This document shows, one piece after another, positions 61,701 to 64,000 of a stretch of DNA of 64,000 bases (positions are counted from its first letter, which is position 1; the number at the start of each line of letters is the position of its first letter). Under the pieces are notes generated by a model, which was given only the letters and a program-made list of their open reading frames with translations, had not been told where the DNA came from and made no database searches. A program made the position numbers and the translations under genes. The DNA is from Crocinitomix algicola (GTDB lineage Bacteria; Bacteroidota; Bacteroidia; Flavobacteriales_D; Crocinitomicaceae): the NCBI RefSeq assembly GCF_001661595.2, contig NZ_LYPF02000004.1:228406-292405 (forward strand), given 5' to 3'.

Positions 61701-61769
61701 GGAGTTAAAACAGTAGCACCGTTTAAAAAAATCAACCCGCATTACCATTGTGATACGGAAGGACAATAA
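58722..61769 (+). CDS. Exported two-domain amidohydrolase-superfamily protein, N-terminal domain metal-less
   Basis: A 1015-residue exported protein (signal peptide to about LLNAQE, residue 21). It has two amidohydrolase folds. The N-terminal one ends its strand with YPGFIDMYSAEG, where active enzymes have HxH; the metal ligands are missing. The C-terminal one has DEHSHIA (H638, H640), CHSYIQ, FTHILEG and AINSDDAEMG, a full metal set. So only the second domain can be active; the first may be structural. Similar paired proteins are known in this phylum. It is followed after 9 nt by a single-domain relative. Substrate unknown; periplasmic or surface-located. Confidence 0.87.
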   Translation: MLKSIFLGCFSILLCTLLNAQEIEPKNDVANAHQLIAFTNAKIIVSPNEVIERGTMVVQGDKILKLGLAVIPPKEAIRIDLKGFTIYPGFIDMYSAEGVQLHKFNKEGNSPQLYSLKKGPYYWNQAIHPEIDAVEFFDPERIKEKATYLKQGIGIINTHQKDGILRGTSVLVGLGNEDEEGEVIKSRVANHYSFAKGMSKQTYPSSQMGIIALIRQFFYDALWYAEQDGLKENVSLVKGLENLELPQIFETFDKLEILRAYKLANEFGLDFIVKGGGDSFERIEAIKAMNAKLIVPVNFPEPFDVTDPYLARFVSLAQLKEWEMKPYNPYILHKNKIPFAFTSYGLKKKEDFLKNIRLSIKKGLSKKAALEALTINPASFLGIQKEVGTLEEGKLANFLIVKGDLFLDGEIYENWSVGKRNQLKDIKNVDIRGTYNLNLNGIVYGWNINGDVDKLTSELSAYVWRNDSISGTRKMDTLELKPMLKLNGLQFSMTFIEEKGNYDGVVQINGSYNPSLGAFHGRAQLPNGDFVDWSAIRSEKYKEIKKKEDFQVDTSSVDRINYPNMAYGFDSLPRSKTYFIKNATLWTNEDLGVIKNANLLIQDGKIKGVHEGIHQIPNNAIVIDGTGKHVTTGIIDEHSHIAVSKGVNESGQSNSAEVSIQDVVRSNDINIYRQLAGGVTTSQLLHGSANPIGGQSALIKLKWGFTPEEMLIENAPKFIKFALGENVKQSNWGDHQTVRFPQTRMGVEQVFYDAFIRAKAYELEWESYLELSDKKKSKTRAPRRDLELEAMVEILNRERFITCHSYIQSEINMLMKVADSMGFVLNTFTHILEGYKLADKMKAHGAGASTFADWWAYKFEVNDAIPYNAAILNEMGIVTAINSDDAEMGRRLNHEAAKIVKYGGVSEEDAWKMITLNPAKLLHLDDRLGSMKEGKDADIVIWSNHPLSIQARVEQTFIDGILFYDINKNVQLHDRDQLERNRIMKLMLEAKSNGVKTVAPFKKINPHYHCDTEGQ

Positions 61770-61778
61770 TTATAGAAT

Positions 61779-63095
61779 ATGACAAAAATTATAGGATTAC
61801 TATTTGTATTGATGCTTAATTATGGGGTTGGACAAGTTCCTTCTCCACAAACTCAAAAGTATAACCGAATTTTATTCAAAAATGGATCCGCTCATATTGG
61901 AAACGGAAATTATATTCACAATTCAGTTTTAGCTGTAGAGAATGGAAAAATTTTATTTGTAAAAAATGCCCTTACCTACCAGCTAAATGAATCAGATTGG
62001 GATACGATTATAGGGTTAAATGGTCAGCATGTCTACCCTGGATTCATTGCGGCAAATATTACAATGGGTTTAACTGAAATTGATGCGGTAAGAGCCACGA
62101 GGGATTTTAATGAAGTAGGACAAATAAATCCTCATATTCGTAGTTTAATTGCTTATAATACGGATTCTAAAGTATTATATACAGTTCGAACGAATGGTGT
62201 TTTGGTAACGCAATCAACTCCCAGAGGAGGTTTGATTTCTGGTGCTTCTTCTGTGATGGCAATGGATGGATGGAATTGGGAGGATGCTGTTTATAAGGCA
62301 GATGATGGTATCCATATCAATTGGCCAAAAAAATATAACCGTTCGGGGTGGTGGGCCGAACCTGGAAAGGATGATGCAAATGAAAAATACAATAAGATAT
62401 TAGCAATAATTTATGCGTTTTTTGAAGAGGCTAAAATATATTCGGATATTAAGTCTCCAGATAAAACATATTTAAAGTTGGCAGCTATGAAGTCCGTATT
62501 TAAAGGTAGTCAACGGGTTTATTTTCATGCTGATTTTGCTCCAGAGATTAATGATATTATTGATTTTTCAAGACATTTTAAACTTAAGTTTCCTGTGATT
62601 GTTGGTGGATATGATGCACATTTATTGGCGGCTCGATTAAACGAGAATAATTTTTCCGTCATGTTAGGTCGGCCGCATGCATTACCAAAATTTGAAGACG
62701 ATTTGTCTTATACTAATTATCATAAAGCAGCAGAATTAAGTAGGTTGAATGTTCCGTATTGTATCCAGTCAGCGGGTGATATGGAGGTGATGAATGCGCG
62801 GAATTTACCTTTTTTAGCTGGTACGGCATGGGCCTATGGTTTGTCCGAAGAGGAGGCTGTTGCGTCAATATCCTTGAACGTTGCAAAAATCCTCGGAGTT
62901 GATGATCGTATTGGTTCATTAGAGGCGGGTAAGGATGCCACTTTTTTTGTTTCCGAAGGAAATGCCTTGGATATGCGAACCAATAAAGTGAGTACAGCCA
63001 TGGTTAAGGGTCGTTTCATTCTATTGGATAATCATCAAATCCAATTGGCAAAAAAGTATGCTAAAAAGTATGATTTAAAAGAATTTGAGCCTTAA
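61779..63095 (+). CDS. Exported amidohydrolase-fold protein lacking the HxH metal motif
   Basis: A 438-residue exported protein (signal peptide to about VGQ, residue 19) with an amidohydrolase fold. The position of HxH reads YPGFIAANITMG, so two metal ligands are absent. Other fold landmarks remain: VVLTQSTPRGGLISGASSV-like segment (about 62200), FHADFAPEI and the C-terminal GVDDRIGSLEAGKDATFFV. It is probably a non-catalytic partner of the preceding protein, with which it is cotranscribed (9-nt gap). This is an inference. The stop is adjacent to the convergent ftsE stop. Confidence 0.85.
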   Translation: MTKIIGLLFVLMLNYGVGQVPSPQTQKYNRILFKNGSAHIGNGNYIHNSVLAVENGKILFVKNALTYQLNESDWDTIIGLNGQHVYPGFIAANITMGLTEIDAVRATRDFNEVGQINPHIRSLIAYNTDSKVLYTVRTNGVLVTQSTPRGGLISGASSVMAMDGWNWEDAVYKADDGIHINWPKKYNRSGWWAEPGKDDANEKYNKILAIIYAFFEEAKIYSDIKSPDKTYLKLAAMKSVFKGSQRVYFHADFAPEINDIIDFSRHFKLKFPVIVGGYDAHLLAARLNENNFSVMLGRPHALPKFEDDLSYTNYHKAAELSRLNVPYCIQSAGDMEVMNARNLPFLAGTAWAYGLSEEEAVASISLNVAKILGVDDRIGSLEAGKDATFFVSEGNALDMRTNKVSTAMVKGRFILLDNHQIQLAKKYAKKYDLKEFEP

Positions 63096-63815
63096 TTACT
63101 CAAAACTCACTTGAGAAAATGGATCAAATTGATTCATAGGGTTTAATTCTGTCACAGTTTGGTTGTCCACTCGAATTGTCCGAGAAGGAAATTGTTCCAT
63201 AATCGATAAATCATGTGTCGCCATAAGTACAGAAGTTCCTTCTTTCGCAATAGCCAGTAATACGGTCATAATTTCTTTCGATGTTTCTGGATCAAGATTT
63301 CCTGTCGGCTCATCGGCTAGGATAAATGCAGGTTTATTAATTAAGGCGCGTGCAATTGATACGCGTTGTTGCTCACCACCTGATAATTGATTTGGCATTT
63401 TATCCCCTTTATGATCCAGTCCAACTAAACTTAAAACTTCTTCTCCACGCTGCAGGATTTCTTTTTTGCCTTTCCAGCCGGTGGCACGCATCACAAATTT
63501 TAGGTTTTCCATAATCGTTCTATCCGATAATAATTGAAAATCCTGAAAAACAATACCCAATTCTCTTCGTAAATATGGAATTTCTTTTTGTCTGATGGTG
63601 TTTAAATCAAATTGCGCCACCTTTCCGGTTCCAGCACTTAATTTTAATTCACCGTAAATGGTTTTTAACAAACTACTTTTTCCTGATCCAGTTCGACCAA
63701 TTAAATAGACAAACTCTCCTTTTTCAAGGTGTAAATTCACAGATTTCAATACCAGCGCATCTCCTTGTCTAATCTCTCCTTCTTTAATCCAAAATATACT
63801 GTTTTCTGTTTCCAT
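63096..63815 (-). CDS. ftsE: Cell division ATP-binding protein FtsE
   Basis: The ATPase of the FtsEX complex, which regulates peptidoglycan hydrolases at division. The 239-residue protein has Walker [10 protein letters not shown], the Q-loop [16 protein letters not shown], signature [15 protein letters not shown] and Walker [14 protein letters not shown]. The sequence after Walker A ([10 protein letters not shown]) fits FtsE. ftsX is not next to it. Start is the ATG at 63815. Its TAA stop directly abuts the amidohydrolase stop (63095/63096). Confidence 0.93.
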   Translation of the reverse strand: METENSIFWIKEGEIRQGDALVLKSVNLHLEKGEFVYLIGRTGSGKSSLLKTIYGELKLSAGTGKVAQFDLNTIRQKEIPYLRRELGIVFQDFQLLSDRTIMENLKFVMRATGWKGKKEILQRGEEVLSLVGLDHKGDKMPNQLSGGEQQRVSIARALINKPAFILADEPTGNLDPETSKEIMTVLLAIAKEGTSVLMATHDLSIMEQFPSRTIRVDNQTVTELNPMNQFDPFSQVSFE

Positions 63816-63938
63816 TTAACTATAGCTTGTTTTGTCAAATTGTATAATTCATGTAAAAATATGAATTTTTCGGGAGTGTTATTTTTTATTACACGATAAT
63901 CACAATTTGTTATTTGTTCTTAGTCTCAAAATCAAAGG

Positions 63939-64000
63939 TCAGGTTTGAATATTCTGAAGTTTTTTGAAGAGTGTTAACCGCACTTCATCATTCAATATTC
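63939..64000 (-). CDS. Possible C-terminal end of a minus-strand gene cut by the window edge
   Basis: From the window edge, one minus-strand frame reads about 19 codons (ILNDEVRLTLFKKLQNIQT) before a TGA at 63939-63941. That is plausible as a protein tail but too short to identify. The stretch from 63816 to here holds nothing else recognisable. Confidence 0.2.
   Translation of the reverse strand, partial: ILNDEVRLTLFKKLQNIQT

Noticed and set aside
1..64000. Mobile element, prophage or genomic island boundaries
   Set aside because: No transposase, integrase, phage gene, tRNA-flanked repeat or abrupt change in composition was found; the surface island has the same style of genes as its surroundings.

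Overview
The window is AT-rich chromosomal DNA from a member of the Bacteroidota, most likely a Flavobacteriales bacterium (Cryomorphaceae/Crocinitomicaceae-like). The evidence is a gldA gliding-motility ATPase gene, a type IX secretion C-terminal domain, TonB-dependent receptors with a carboxypeptidase-regulatory-like N-terminus, a FecI/FecR sigma/anti-sigma pair with a DUF4974-type FecR, head-GIN-domain lipoproteins, HAEPLYID-type protein, and several TAnnTTTG promoter boxes instead of a sigma-70 -10 box. There is no rRNA, tRNA, CRISPR array, transposase, integrase or phage gene; gene density is high and no gap between genes exceeds 300 bases.

Layout. 1-3000: minus-strand unit tatA-gatA-mltD (mltD cut by the window edge). 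3192-4634: aldehyde dehydrogenase. 4684-6935: two glycosyltransferases. 7096-8892: sppA. 8924-10658: sprT-like gene and manC. 10767-18509: a plus-strand run of housekeeping genes (dnaG, mscS-like channel, FMN glutamate-synthase-like protein, polA). 18527-25551: a lipoprotein, two tandem membrane metallophosphoesterases, two small proteins and a large secreted zinc metalloprotease. 25706-35137: a surface/signalling island on the minus strand: head-GIN lipoprotein, ECF sigma factor, FecR anti-sigma factor, an STN-domain protein fused to LA_2272-type 16-residue repeats, a TonB-dependent receptor, a second LA_2272 repeat protein, a small outer-membrane protein and an esterase lipoprotein. 35250-37365: a three-gene overlapping unit ending in a Qnr-like pentapeptide protein. 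37478-38472: two paralogous small cytosolic proteins. 39279-43527: recJ, a type IX-secreted protein, an NAD-dependent reductase. 43566-46123: an LpoB-like module. 46388-47799: hutI plus a small membrane protein. 47796-52786: a FecA-like receptor, a secreted alpha/beta hydrolase and an outer-membrane pair. 52845-55094: a divergent HxlR-regulated quinone/dioxygenase module. 55230-63815: marC, gldA, hflX, a small cytochrome-b-like membrane protein, two amidohydrolase-superfamily proteins and ftsE.

The most unusual part is 25706-34328. In classical Fec-type signalling an STN domain at the N-terminus of a TonB-dependent transducer talks to FecR, which controls the sigma factor. Here the gene directly after fecR (ATGA overlap) has an STN domain but no TonB receptor plug or barrel. 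It carries a carboxypeptidase-like domain and about thirteen LA_2272-type surface repeats instead. A separate TonB-dependent receptor without STN and a second repeat protein follow. Other points worth checking are a DnaG primase lacking three of four zinc ligands, a 14-bp hairpin between the GIN lipoprotein and the sigma gene that argues for a later sigma start, a shared upstream motif in front of both LpoB-module transcription units, and two amidohydrolase-fold regions that have lost their metal ligands.

All family names come from motif recognition by eye, without database searches. Start codons are uncertain where only TTG or GTG is available.
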